The position numbers and the translations under genes are program-made. Positions 1-10,206 of a DNA stretch of 64,000 bases are shown here, piece after piece. Positions within the stretch are counted from its first letter, which is position 1, and every line of letters starts with the position of its first letter. Location: the NCBI GenBank assembly GCA_024516035.1, contig CM044963.1, forward strand, positions 22,292,965 through 22,356,964, in the 5' to 3' direction. The notes beneath the pieces are model-generated. The model was not told the origin of the DNA and searched no databases. It worked only from the letters and a program-made list of their open reading frames with translations. The stretch comes from Bactericera cockerelli. Its lineage: Eukaryota; Arthropoda; Insecta; Hemiptera; Triozidae.

Positions 1-182
1 CCTCCTGCTAGAGGAGACGAGAGGGAGAGAGCGGGGATCTTTGCTGCATAGCAAAACTTTGGAACTCTATGCAGCAGACTCCTCATGAGCCCCAGACACA
101 TTTATTTATTTAATACATGACAAGTAAATGGTTCAAATATACATAACAATGACAGTTTACATAATTCATAATATTTTTAATA

Positions 183-403
183 ATAACAACACTCTTTAGT
201 GGAAGGTAACCACCAGGCGAGATTAATGCTCAAAGCATTTTTCTATTTTCTACCACCTAACCCTCAGAGTCTTATTATTATGTGGCCACAAACTCAAATT
301 AATGAGGAAAAATTCATGCACTGGGTGGGATTCGAACCAACGGATCCCTACGCTACTTGGATAACCAGACTAGCGCGTTAACCACTTGACTACTAGTGCA
401 CTT
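183..403 (-). mobile_element. tRNA-derived SINE, family C
   Basis: Full-length minus-strand copy. The head has the pol III A box (TAGTCAAGTGGTTAACGCGC) and B box (GGTTCGAATCCCACCC); the body reads GACTCTGAGGGTTAGGTGGT and ends GTTACCTTCCACTAAAGAGT before an ATTATT tail. Several copies in the window share this structure. Confidence 0.88.
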
Positions 404-937
404 AGTTTATCTGAATTTATGCTGGTTTCTTTTGGCTGTCGTCATCCCACACTAAAGGCCACACCCATAAAGTATGGTCCTTGTGTCGTGGGATGCAGCT
501 CATATATGAACAAGAAACATCAATGACGTAGAATTTCTAAAGGAATCCGTCTTTTTTTTTTACACAAACTTACGGGGAGCCCATTTTTGTTACAAAAAAA
601 AACAAACAATTTAAATTTAAAATTAAAAAAAAGCGCAACAAAAAAAAGAAAGAAAAGAACTAGTAAACAGCTGACTGGTAAATTATCTACAAAATTCTCA
701 CACAAGTGTATAATACAGTCAAAAAATATTGTTGTAAAACACCAAAAAAAGTGTGTGTAAACACATGATTTAATAAAGTATTTAGCGAAATGTTGAGCGA
801 TTATAACTAGTTGTTTTACTTTGAGATTTTAATTTTAATAAAGATTTTAATAAACTATACCCATTCACTATGCATAATGTCATAAAATTAGATAACAACA
901 ATGTCCACACCATCGAAAGGAGATGTCAGGAAAATAA

Positions 938-1758
938 TAATAAAACACTCTATAGGGAAAGGTAACCCCACCTGGCGAAGTTTATTCCCAAAGCAGTTTC
1001 TACGAGTTTCAGAGTCTTATTATGTGGTCCAAACCTTACAAATAAATGAGGCAGGATTCGAACCAACAATGCAGTAGTTCCAATTCGAACCAATTCATGC
1101 ATTGGGCAGTATTCGAACCAACATGTCCCAACGCTACCTGGATTACCAGACTAGCGCCTTAAGGTAGTATCTCACGATATGGCAGAGCGACATATAATAT
1201 GGCAATCTCCCTTGCCATAGCGTGTGATCGGTCTTTGTTTACATGACCAATCAATCAATCAATATTTTATTGTATATAATATACATGGAATGTTCACAAA
1301 TAATTCTTAAATCTAAACTAATTCTAATATATGTTTATGAGATGTCTACTAATTCTAATATACGTTTATATTATAGAACTATTTGGGTCTATGGCGACAA
1401 GTTTTTTCTATGGTGCCATAGACGTTTGGCAGGATCTATGGCATTCGTGTGAGTGCTTCATCACACACATGGTCTACAATATGATATGGTGAACAGGCTT
1501 GTCTATGGCAAGGGGGAAGACATACAATGCCATAGAGTTTCTTGCCACATTATATGGCATCGTGTGAGTGCCATATATTATATCTGCCAGTCGTCACCAT
1601 ATCATATTGTAGGCCATGTGTGTGATGAAGCACTCACACGAATGCCATATATCCTGCCATACGTCTATGGCACCATTTATATTTTTTTTCTCGCCATAAG
1701 AAATATGGCATCTGTGCCATATGGTGTGATCCTACCTTTAACCACTTGACTACCTATG
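938..1758 (-). mobile_element. SINE family C copy interrupted by the TTAA MITE
   Basis: Tail and body at 938-1162 and the last bases of the head at 1738-1758 (AACCACTTGACTACC) flank the MITE at 1163-1737. Deleting the MITE and one TTAA restores the GCGCC-TTAA-CCACTTGAC text of the family. The body has an internal duplication of the GGATTCGAACCAAC segment (1051-1125). Confidence 0.85.
1163..1737. mobile_element. TTAA-flanked foldback MITE nested in a SINE
   Basis: 575-bp non-autonomous DNA element bounded by TTAA target duplications (1159-1162, 1738-1741). Ends read GGTAGTATCTCACGATATGG and, on the other strand, AGGTAGGATCACACCATATG, an imperfect terminal inverted repeat. Inside is a long second inverted repeat: 1386-1500 pairs with 1596-1705 (both carry the TATGGCATTCGTGTGAGTGC motif in opposite orientation). 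TTAA insertion is characteristic of the piggyBac superfamily. The element interrupts a tRNA-derived SINE whose two halves flank it exactly. Confidence 0.85.
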
Positions 1759-1789
1759 TGAATGCACGGGGTCAATGACCCCTACTCAC

Positions 1790-1950
1790 CTCGGGTGTGG
1801 CCAGGAGCTCGGCAATCTTCGCTGCGATCAGCTCGGGTGTGTCCGGCTCCAGGTGGATGAAGAAGCGGGTGGAGGAGTGGAGGTGGGAGATGTGCACGGG
1901 GAGGCTCTGGTGGAGGAGGAGAGGCAGGTCCAGGGGCGCCTCCACTGACA
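1790..1950 (-). CDS. Tudor gene exon: start of Tudor domain 5 (gene continues off the left edge)
   Basis: Most downstream visible exon, 161 nt, acceptor GGTTGCAG, donor GTGAGTAGG. It encodes VSVEAPLDLPLLLHQSLPVH, ISHLHSSTRFFIHLEPDTPE and LIAAKIAELLATPE. The HISHLHSSTRFFIHLEPDTP pattern opens another Tudor domain, with a following helix, so a fifth barrel should lie left of the window. Ends at a codon boundary. It lies just right of the nested SINE/MITE at 938-1758. Confidence 0.87.
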
Positions 1951-2003
1951 CTGCAACCACCAATCATTATGGTTCAAAATTTCGCTAGCCGGGTGGACGT
2001 TAA

Positions 2004-2230
2004 CATGTATGAGACGGATTGAGACGGCGTGCCCACTGGTGGGTCACGTTTTTTTTTTCAATTTCCCTTGTAACGTGACCCACCGGTGGGCACAGATAAT
2101 GCTATTATTAATATATTTTTGTATTCGCCCGTCCCAATTTTTTTTGTTGTTGTCATATTTGGAACACATACCCTAATTTGAAGCCGTCTTAGCGTACAAA
2201 CTATAGAAAATAGGACCCGTCTCATACATG
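2004..2230. mobile_element. TTAA-flanked MITE with perfect 14-bp TIRs
   Basis: 227-bp element between TTAA at 2000-2003 and 2231-2234. Terminal repeats CATGTATGAGACGG and its complement are perfect, giving 18 identical bases with the TTAA. A separate internal hairpin at 2029-2094 pairs GTGCCCACTGGTGGGTCACG with its near-complement across a T-rich loop. No coding capacity. Assigned to piggyBac-like by target site only. Confidence 0.82.
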
Positions 2231-2235
2231 TTAAA

Positions 2236-2476
2236 CAGGGAGAGGACCAATGTCTCGCTAGCGGAGTATAAACAGAGAACTGACTAGCCAACCCTAACAA
2301 GCCAGGCTGGCTTGCAGTTTCCTCAGGGTTTAATGGCTTAAAAGTAAATCCGAGTCCTCGCGATGGTTAATCACACATAGAAATATGTGGTTTAGGACGA
2401 GCCAATTTTTAAATAAAGTTGGCTGGAGACCATCGTTACCCCCTCCAGCCAAGCTGGCTACAACAACAACAACATG
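2236..2476 (+). mobile_element. Dispersed repeat with CAA tail
   Basis: AACAGGGAGAGGACCAATGT, CTAGCCAACCCTAACAAGCC, GAGACCATCGTTACCCCCTC, ending GGCTACAACAACAACAACAT. The same unit is at 25940-26152, with partial inverted copies at 9245-9390 and 33430-33545. The (CAA)n tail suggests a retroposon. Confidence 0.75.
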
Positions 2477-2698
2477 GTTTAGAATTCCCAAATCTCCCCG
2501 TCAACATAGCCAGCAATGTCGTGGCGCCTTGAATACATGACTTCTTGAGAGTCATGTATTCATGTATATACATGAGAGAAAAAAAATCACTAAGTGAAGC
2601 AACTTGTCAAACTACAATAATTTATAGGTACAATGGGACTTGTTTTTACAATTTATAGGTACAATGAAAAGGTATAATTATGTTATGTAATAGTAAAC

Positions 2699-2766
2699 AA
2701 AGCCTGATCACGGGTAGTGATAGTGCCTTCGGCAGTCACGGGTAGTGATAGTGCCTTCGGCAGTCC
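2699..2766. repeat. 28-bp direct duplication
   Basis: CACGGGTAGTGATAGTGCCT plus TCGGCAGT occurs twice back to back. A similar GTGGTGATAATGCCTTTGGCA is at 59050, so it is part of a dispersed element. Confidence 0.7.
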
Positions 2767-2832
2767 GCACCTCCTTTACATGAGTGACTATTTATGGGAC
2801 TTAGATGAGTGACCACATAAAATAATAATAAA

Positions 2833-3112
2833 TGTGTTTCTTTGTGTTATTATATCACAATTTTAGTGGGTAGCGCAGAATTATAAGACTTTTCGATACC
2901 TTTATTATCCCAATATATCTTATTTTTTCCTATAATTTCGCCACTAGTGACTGCTAACATTGAAGCAGCTACTCATTTTTCCTCACGAGGTATGAGTGGA
3001 CCCCGAAACACACAAGTACAGAGCAAAAAAGATCCTGCCGCGCTGGGGATCGAACCCAGGTCACCGTGCGTGCAATGGCTAGCGCGCTAACTCACTCTGC
3101 CACGGTGACTAC
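2833..3112 (-). mobile_element. tRNA-derived SINE, family A
   Basis: Minus-strand copy. Head: GTCACCGTGGCAGAGTGAGT, TAGCGCGCTAGCCATTGCA (A-box side) and GGGTTCGATCCCCAGC (B box); body CTCATACCTCGTGAGGAAAA; tail AACACAAAGAAACAC. Confidence 0.87.
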
Positions 3113-3636
3113 TTGAGTGACCATTCATACCTGAAAACTCCTAACGCTGGCTATTCCCAGCCCCACACAAGCTGGGTGAGGTTAATATGGGTAAATAGAT
3201 GGTTGGGAAGTTTCCAGTGAATGAAGGGTAAACCTTCGTCTAGGAATGACCATAGCAGTTGAAAAAGACATTCAGCCCTAATTTATTTATTTAGAAACTC
3301 TTTTAGAACATATATACATCGGGAGAGAAAAGGTCAACCTCCTTTTTGAAACAGAGGATTTCTCTGTGTATCCAGAGAGGAAATGCAGCAGCTGTGATGA
3401 GCACAGTGCCTCGCTCCTCAGAGTTGGAGAGCATTTTTTATATTTTTTAAACAATTTGTAAATAAATATCTATTTGAAGTACTAGCTGCTATTCATATAC
3501 AGACAAATAATGGTAAAAATTAAATATAAAAACTGACAATAATAATAAAAAAAAAGAAAAAAAAATAAAATAAAAAAAAATGATAATAATAGAACATCAG
3601 GATGAAACTGTCAGACTGACGCGAGTCGCCACTTAC

Positions 3637-3766
3637 CGCTGACTTGGCTGGACACGAGCCTGCACAGGCCTGCCTCCACCAGGCGGGTCGACACTTGCAG
3701 CCCCGAGTCCACGGAGGCCAGGTCCACCTCCGCCTTGCTCTGGTCGTCATAGCCGCGGATGGTCAT
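3637..3766 (-). CDS. Tudor gene exon: end of Tudor domain 4
   Basis: Internal exon of 130 nt, acceptor CCCTCAG, donor GTAAGTGGC. It encodes MTIRGYDDQSKAEVDLASVD then SGLQVSTRLVEAGLCRLVSS: the closing strands and helix of the SN-like half (V-x-L, then an LVEAGL helix that is very common in Tudor proteins). The initial Met is internal. Phase 0 in, 1 out. Confidence 0.87.
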
Positions 3767-3905
3767 CTGAGGGAGGTGAAAATATAATGATATCTAAGAC
3801 ACTAGATCTACTAAATCTTTGCTGAGCTTGGGACTCGAACAGCTGACCTCCAGTTTAGGAGTCTTTAGCTACTGAGGTCGGTGAAATAAGAGAAAAATTA
3901 ATACT

Positions 3906-4573
3906 GTCTGAGAGACTATAAACAGGGAGTAGACCAGCAGTCTGGCTGTGGGAATACAACCAGGGAGTAGACCAGTAGTCTGGCTGTGGGAATACAACCA
4001 AGGAGTAGACCAGCAGTCTGGCTGTGGGAATACAACCAAGGAGTAGACCAGTAGTCTGGCTGTGGGAATACAACCAAGGAGTAGACCAGTAGTCTGGCTG
4101 TGGGAATACAACCAAGGAGTAGACCAGTAGTCTGGCTGTGGGAATACAACCAAGGAGTAGACCAGTAGTCTGGCTGTGGGAATACAACCAAGGAGTAGAC
4201 CAGTAGTCTGGCTGTGGGAATACAACCAAGGAGTAGACCAGTAGTCTGGCTGTGGGAATACAACCAAGGAGTAGACCAGTAGTCTGGCTGTGGGAATACA
4301 ACCAAGGAGTAGACCAGTAGTCTGGCTGTGGGAATACAACCAAGGAGTAGACCAGTAGTCTGGCTGTGGGAATACAACCAAGGAGTAGACCAGTAGTCTG
4401 GCTGTGGGAATACAACCAAGGAGTAGACCAGTAGTCTGGCTGTGGGAATACAACCAAGGAGTAGACCAGTAGTCTGGCTGGGGGACTATAACCAGGGAGT
4501 AGACCAGTAGTCTGGCTGGGGGACTATAAAGAGGGAGTAGACCAGCAGTCTGGCTGGGGGACTATAAAGAGGG
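3906..4573. repeat. 38-bp minisatellite, about 17 copies
   Basis: Unit GGAGTAGACCAGTAGTCTGG plus CTGTGGGAATACAACCAA. The first copies and the last three (GGGGACTATAAACAGGGAG variants) grade into the dispersed 155-bp repeat that follows at 4560-4712, so the array grew from the edge of that repeat. It lies in the intron upstream of the exon ending at 3766. Open frames of 160-200 residues across it are artefacts of a unit not divisible by three. Confidence 0.92.
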
Positions 4574-4712
4574 AGTAGATCACCATTGGCTTGGATATGG
4601 GGGCCCTTGTTAATTATTAGCCTCCTTGTAAAGACAGTGGTAGAAGTGCTGAGTCATTCCTCCACTGTCTGGCTACCATCGTTCACGATGACGTCACCCT
4701 ATGATGATGAGA
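4560..4712 (+). repeat. Dispersed 155-bp repeat (GTCAATTATTAGCCTCCTTG family)
   Basis: CACCATTGGCTTGGATATGG, TAAAGACAGTGGTAGAAGTG, CATCGTTCACGATGACGTCA. Seven copies in the window: 4560-4712 (+), 12545-12772 (-), 12845-13003 (+), 16436-16566 (-), 29252-29406 (+), 37222-37350 (+), 43770-43932 (+). No pol III boxes or TIRs seen; short and well conserved, so probably a non-autonomous element of unknown class. Confidence 0.8.
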
Positions 4713-4847
4713 CCTGTAGCATCGCATATTAAAAAAGGTATTATGTAGGTAATCCAGCGTCCTCAGTAGCTTGATCGATTTGTCGGCGACTTGATTTGAG
4801 AGGGCATTGGTTGAAATTCAAGTTCGAATTTCTATTTAATTAAATAA

Positions 4848-5052
4848 TTAATAACTCTCTTAGGCTCAAGTGGAAGGTAACCACCAGGCGAGGTTAATGC
4901 TCAAACCATTTTCTACCACCTAACCCTCAGAGTCTTATTATTATGTGGTCACAAACTCAAACTCAAACTGGGTGGGATTCGAACCAACGGATCCCTACAC
5001 TACCTGGATTACCAGATTAGCGCGTTAATCACTTGACTAGCAGTTCACTAGT
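4848..5052 (-). mobile_element. SINE family C copy
   Basis: Minus strand; tail TTAATAACTCTCTTAGGCTC to head GCGCGTTAATCACTTGACTA. Its head side abuts the mariner-like MITE at 5081. Confidence 0.85.
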
Positions 5053-5080
5053 TCATATGCTCAGCACAATGCTCGCTATA

Positions 5081-5388
5081 CAGGGTGTTTCTAAATTATA
5101 CCGAAAAAAAAATACCACAGTACAATGGGACCAAATGATGAAGAAAAAGTCCTATAAACATATTAATTACTTTTTTTGTACCTGCTTATGATTAGATTTT
5201 CAACGTACCGTTAAAAAGAGAATTAAGAAAAACACATTTTTTGACCCACCATGTCCGGCCCTGTATCTCAGAAAGGCGGCATTGGCGGACATATGTTTAT
5301 AGGACTTTTTCTTCATCATCTGGTCCCATTGTACTGTGGTATTTTTTTTTTTTTTTTTTTTTTTTCGGTATAATTTTGAAACACGCTG
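5081..5388. mobile_element. TA-flanked mariner-like MITE with long inverted repeats
   Basis: 308-bp element; left end CAGGGTGTTTCTAAATTATA, right end complement CAGCGTGTTTCAAAATTATA, with about 85 bp of inverted homology (including ACCACAGTACAATGGGACCA on both arms). The target duplication is TA (5079-5080, 5389-5390), as for Tc1/mariner. It abuts a SINE on its left. Poly-T inside the right arm is expanded. Confidence 0.85.
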
Positions 5389-5552
5389 TATTTATTTTTT
5401 CTTCTAATTTCAAGTTGATATATTCTTGTTTTTTCTGTATTTTTTCTGTCATGTACATGCTTGTATTGTTGTGCACAGTAATTTTACTATGCACAATGAT
5501 GCAGCGTAACTAAAAAAAAAAAATATTGTGAAACAGAACCCCGCACACTCAC

Positions 5553-5758
5553 CTGGTAGTTGTCCTCAGCAAAGTACTGGAGACAGTCCATGGACCAGCT
5601 CGCCACAGCTGCTTCCTCAGTCACCGCGCTCTCTACATTGCTCAGCCGACAGGGAATGCTCTGCATGGGTAGCGCACAATGCTCACTCGCCAGGTGCCAC
5701 ACCTTGTTCGCCGGCACTGTCGACTCGTTACCGTAGTCGAAGAATTTCACTTTGATTT
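5553..5758 (-). CDS. Tudor gene exon: Tudor domain 4, DYGN loop and extension
   Basis: Internal exon of 206 nt, acceptor CTGTGCAG, donor GTGAGTGTG. It encodes EIKVKFFDYGNESTVPANKV, WHLASEHCALPMQSIPCRLS and an acidic helix with WSMDCLQYFAEDNYQ. The FFDYGNES loop retains the Asp, Tyr and Asn that contact dimethyl-arginine, and LPMQSIPCRL is the standard Tudor turn (P-x-Q-A-x-x-C-x-L). Clear and intact. Confidence 0.92.
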
Positions 5759-5944
5759 CTGCACAGAGGGGAAATTAGGGACGAAGAAAATATAAGTTAA
5801 CAGTATTACAAATAAAATTTATCTATTTATAAGTTAACAGATTGTGTTGGGTGGAAGAGATTGCCATAGGCAATAACCCCGCCCTTTAGTTAGGACTTAT
5901 GTTTTTATATATTTTCTATTCCTTTTCATTTTTCTCTATATATA

Positions 5945-6524
5945 AATGAGAAATATGGACGGGCTTTGTTGTATCTTTGTATCTTTGTGTGTCCGGAAAT
6001 GTTTAGGCGAAACGGTAAGAGATAGCGAAAAATTGATGAGAGATGACCCCAAGTAAAATTGCCGGAAAATACCAGGAAAACTATCAAAAGTCCGAAATTC
6101 CAAACCGTCCTTGAGTTATGACCTTCCTCAAGTATTGCCTTGAGGAAGGGTCCGATTTTAAGACAGTCTTTGCCCTGGAACTTGAAATCTATCGCCAGGA
6201 CCTATATTTTTTATTATTTAATAACACATTAGACAAAATTAACTTTCATTTAATTCATTTTAGGCCACATTCTGACGTACCGTTCTGGAGATATAAGCCA
6301 GAATGTTCGAAATTTCGATCTTTTTTTCAGACTTTTCACGTTTTTTAGCAGATTCCAGCGCGGAACTTAAAATTTGTCGCGAGGACCTATATTTTTTATT
6401 ATTTAATAACACATAAGACAAAACTAGCTTTCATTTAATTCATATTAGGCCACATTCTGACGTATCGTTCTCGAGATAGAAGCCAGAATGTTCGAAATTT
6501 CGACCATTTTTTCAGACTTTTCAC

Positions 6525-6559
<35 letters not shown>

Positions 6560-6759
6560 GATTCCAGCACGGAACAAGTTATCGTGAGGACCTATATTTT
6601 CATTGTAAAAACTGTCTGAGCACATCACATGATTTTATTTGAGCCCTTTGTTGCCATATTCTGACAAACCGTTCTCGAAATATAGGCCAGTTTGTTACAT
6701 TATCAATATCCGCTGTGATAGATTTGGCTCGGGATTTTGAAATTTACAGCGATGATGGT

Positions 6760-6797
<38 letters not shown>

Positions 6798-6853
6798 GTG
6801 TGTGGTGATGTGTGTGGTGTATGTGTGGGGTTTGTGTGTGGTGTGTTGTGTGT

Positions 6854-6916
<63 letters not shown>

Positions 6917-6985
6917 TGTGTGTGTGTGTGGGTGTGTGTGGGTGTGTGTGGGTGTGTTTGGGTGAGTGGGTGTGTTTGGGTGAGT

Positions 6986-7079
<94 letters not shown>

Positions 7080-7309
7080 ATGGGTGTGTGTATGTGTGAT
7101 GTGTGTGTGTGTGTGGGTGTGTGTGGGTGTGTGTGGGTGGGTGTGTGTGGGTGGGTGTGTGTGGGTGGGTGTGTTTGGGTGAGTGTGTTTGGGTAGGTGT
7201 GTGTGTGGATGTGGATGTGTGTGTGTGTGGATGGGTGTGTGAGGTGTGTGTATGTGGTGTGTGGGTGTGGTGTGTGTGATGGCTTGGCGAAGCGGGTGCA
7301 GCCCGCTAG
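5945..7309 (+). mobile_element. Helentron/HINE-like element with large GT microsatellite
   Basis: The 3' end is the hairpin GCGGGTGCAGCCCGC (7292-7306) running into CTAG followed by T, as in Helitron/Helentron 3' termini, and a microsatellite lies just upstream, the arrangement of DINE-1/HINE elements. The body (5990-6700) has repeated paragraphs such as ACATTCTGACGTA(C/T)CGTTCT (6270, 6450). The 5' end near 5945 (TATATATAAATGAGAAATAT) is approximate. A homologous minus-strand copy is at 35601-36775. Confidence 0.6.
6759..7283 (+). repeat. GT/GTGTGG microsatellite, about 525 bp
   Basis: Almost pure GT dinucleotide with interspersed GTGGGTGT, GTGTTTGGGTGA and GTGTATG variants. Long Cys/Val or His/Thr open frames on either strand are artefacts. 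It occupies the microsatellite position of the Helentron-like element. Confidence 0.95.
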
Positions 7310-7720
7310 TTATTGTATATATTGTTTCCATTTTTTTAATTGTTAAAATATTTATTTGTATGTACATAATGTCCATTTACACCTAATAAAGCATTGTATA
7401 ATAATAATAATTGTGTTAATTCTGATGTGATATCAGAATTACTCAAACTAGCTTTGCTTAATTTTTTGAAGAACTTGGGACTCGAAGCACCGAACTCCGA
7501 AACCTTGGAAAATGGGTAAGTAAATTTTGGTAAACATGTTTTTCTTTTGTAAGCATAAATTATATAAATCAATGAACAATACCTTCGGTTTCTAGTATTA
7601 GAATTTATTGGAAGTCCATGATTATCCAAAGATTAACTACTCAATTTTACACTTTTTTAAAAGTTTTCTTTGGTTCCTCACTCATGCATAGAGAAAATGA
7701 CAAGCTCTTATAGACTAGAT

Positions 7721-7939
7721 CAGCGGTCGGCAACCTGGGGTCCGCGGACCCCCGGGGGTCCGTGAAGCCATTTCAGGATTTAAAAAAAGAAGAAGAAAAA
7801 GCTCATGAACTCGAATCATAAATAGTCTGAAGTACCCTACTTCACCCTAACTCTCTATGTCTAGCTTTGTAATGTGGGGGTCCCTTTTTTTTTGAGATAA
7901 GCAAGGGGTCCGCGTAGTTCAAAAGGTTGCCGACCGCTG
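7721..7939. mobile_element. hAT-like MITE with 8-bp target duplication
   Basis: 219-bp element. The left end CAGCGGTCGGCAACCTGGGG is matched by the complement of the right end (AAAAGGTTGCCGACCGCTG), and GGGTCCGCGGACCCC palindromes lie just inside. Flanked by a perfect 8-bp direct repeat GACTAGAT (7713-7720, 7940-7947), the hallmark of hAT transposition. No transposase. Confidence 0.9.
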
Positions 7940-8281
7940 GACTAGATGACAAGCTATTAGACTAGAGTGAAAAGAATAGACAAATTCGACATCACAAGAT
8001 CTAGTCAAAACTTACATTTCCCCATTTAAAATAATGCGCAAAATCTATAGTGGAGTTCACAGAGGTATAACAGAAATGTCGATTAATTTCGCAGAAATAT
8101 ATGTTATCTTGTTATTTTTAATAACAATATAACACAGTCCTGCCTTGAGCATTAATATCATCATTTAAAAAACGCAAAATCTAGACTTGGCGCAAAAAAA
8201 TATATTACAACAATTCTATCATTTCCGCCCTAACTTTACGTATAGTTTTAAATGGGGGAAAATGTAACCACTAAGCCGAAG

Positions 8282-8357
8282 TTGTGAATCCATACTGTCT
8301 ATTAGTTTTGAATCCATACTGTCTGTTAGTTTTGAATCCATACTGTCTATTAGTTTT
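8282..8357. repeat. 27-bp tandem repeat, three copies
   Basis: GTTTTGAATCCATACTGTCT with a TATTA/GTTA linker occurs three times in a row. No association with a gene is seen. Confidence 0.8.
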
Positions 8358-8984
8358 GCCCCAGGTGTTACGATTCACACTTTCATCTCATTCACATTTT
8401 TTTCTTCTATGTTATGTACAGTTTGAGTGTGTGGGATTTAATCAAAGATTTGATCAAGATGAATGCCGCTGATCAGTGTATTTTGATAACATTGCAGTTT
8501 TAAGCGATATGTGAGTAGTTTTGTAGTTGATTAGATATAGTTTCGGTAATCTCCAAAAAGATGATATGAGTTTGAAGTGAATCCTAACTAGGTATTACAT
8601 AGCTCAATAAAAATTAAAAATGCACACCTACTTTCAAGTCAATAGTATCTAGTTATTATTATCAATACCTTCAGTCATATTACTATGGACAAACTATCAC
8701 AAACACAACACAAGAGACAAGGCAAATCGACTTTCACTGCTAAAGCCAAGTTAGTAGATACAATATGTTATCTTGTCGACTATATCATGCATTATTAATT
8801 ATAATACAGAAAGTTTCACAAAATAAATCAAGATCAACAGTACAACGACAGTCAGGTCTCATTTTAAATACCTCGGTTCATCCTTCCATCTGGTAGAGCA
8901 ACTGTCGAGAAAACGAGAAATAAAAATGATGGTTTCTCAAAGGATTATTCTTTAATTTCTGGTTCAACCGATTTCAAATACATG

Positions 8985-9215
8985 GTCATATCACGACGGG
9001 GGATTTACACTCCATTCGCAGGAAAATCATAAACCAGCTACTCAAATTAAACTCACTCAGCCAGAGTGGGGCCGGGGATAGCCAACATTACGAGGTATCG
9101 AATTTTGAATGGTCACCCATCCAAGTCCTAACCTCGCTAGACGTTGGTTAACATTGGCTTTTTCTTAATTTAAGTTCGCGTGTGATCGGACCATCATGTT
9201 GGTCTAGAACAATTT
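8985..9215. mobile_element. Dispersed repeat copy
   Basis: ATGGTCATATCACGACGGGG, CAGCCAGAGTGGGGCCGGGG and ACCTCGCTAGACGTTGGTTA. Same family as 52040-52525. Confidence 0.72.
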
Positions 9216-9393
9216 AAGGAACGCGATGTTCAATAGTTTACTCTTGGGAGCTGCAGACAAGCCTCGCTTGTTAGGTTGGCTAGTCAGTTCTCTGTTTACA
9301 GTCTTCTAGCAAGACACTGGTATTCTCTGTGTTTATAGTCCTCTAGCGAGACACTGGTCTTCTCCCTGTTCAACGTCCCTCCACCAGACTTAC

Positions 9394-9522
9394 CGGGAGT
9401 TGTGGTGAGTACTTCAGCTCGGTACAGGACTCTGTCCTCTTTGAACTGTGCCATCACATGCTGTCCCACCGCTATGTCTGAGATGGGTGCAGGCTTACGC
9501 TTGATGTAGTCCGATTGGAGAC
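9394..9522 (-). CDS. Tudor gene exon: Tudor domain 4, central strands
   Basis: Internal exon of 129 nt, acceptor CCCTTCAG, donor GTAAGTCTGG. It encodes LQSDYIKRKPAPISDIAVGQ, HVMAQFKEDRVLYRAEVL and TTTP. The GQ-x-V-x-AQF-x-ED-x-x-LYRA pattern is the first two strands of the Tudor barrel, with Leu replacing the usual Trp before YRA. Phases 2 in and 1 out fit both neighbours. Confidence 0.9.
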
Positions 9523-9716
9523 CTGAAGGGCAAAAACGGGTTAGTGAATTAGAATTAAATCATTTACGCTGTCGGAAACCTTATTAGCATGATCGATAAG
9601 GTGATGGATAAGGACTTGTAACCTGGAGGTCGGTGGTTCAAGTTCGAATTTCGGTAAAATTTTAGCAGTGTGAGATGGAGTGATTTTATTGTGACAACAC
9701 GAAAGTGATTATAATA

Positions 9717-9995
9717 GTAGTCACCGTGGCCGAGTGAGTTAGCGCGCTAGGCATTGCACGCACGGTGACCTGGGTTCGATTCCCAGCAAGGGAGGATTTT
9801 TTTCTGCTCTGTACTTGGATGTTCGGGGTTCACTCATACCTCGTGAGGAAAAATGAGTAGCTCCTTTGATGTGAACCAGTGGCAGAATTATAGGCGAAAA
9901 AAAAATACAAGATATTGTAAATTTAAGTGGTAAAGTCCTTTGATTGTGCGCTACCCACAAAAAAAAAATGTGACACAATAACACAAAGAAAAAAG
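9717..9995 (+). mobile_element. SINE family A copy
   Basis: Plus strand: GTAGTCACCGTGGCCGAGTG, B box GGGTTCGATTCCCAGC, body GTTCGGGGTTCACTCATACC, tail GTGACACAATAACACAAAGA. Confidence 0.88.
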
Positions 9996-10206
9996 CTAAG
10001 TGATTATAACAAAATTTGATAAGTTCTTTTAATCATACTCTCTCTCATGTCTGGAGAGTCCCGCTAGAACAATAGTTGACCTCCTTTACAACCCCAATTC
10101 CCAACACACTCTTCCCACTTACCGATTTATTTCCCGTCACGATTTTTTCGAGACAAGTGCCATTGACTAAGGTGCTAAATTTTCAATGAGAGTCCGTATG
10201 TTAGGT

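Noticed and set aside
3855..4457. Three overlapping 167-200-residue frames with YSHSQTTGLLLG-like repeats
   Set aside because: 38-bp minisatellite read in its three rotating frames.
6715..7376. Cys/Val-rich and His/Thr-rich proteins
   Set aside because: GT microsatellite translated; the same applies to the CA tract at 35637-36172.
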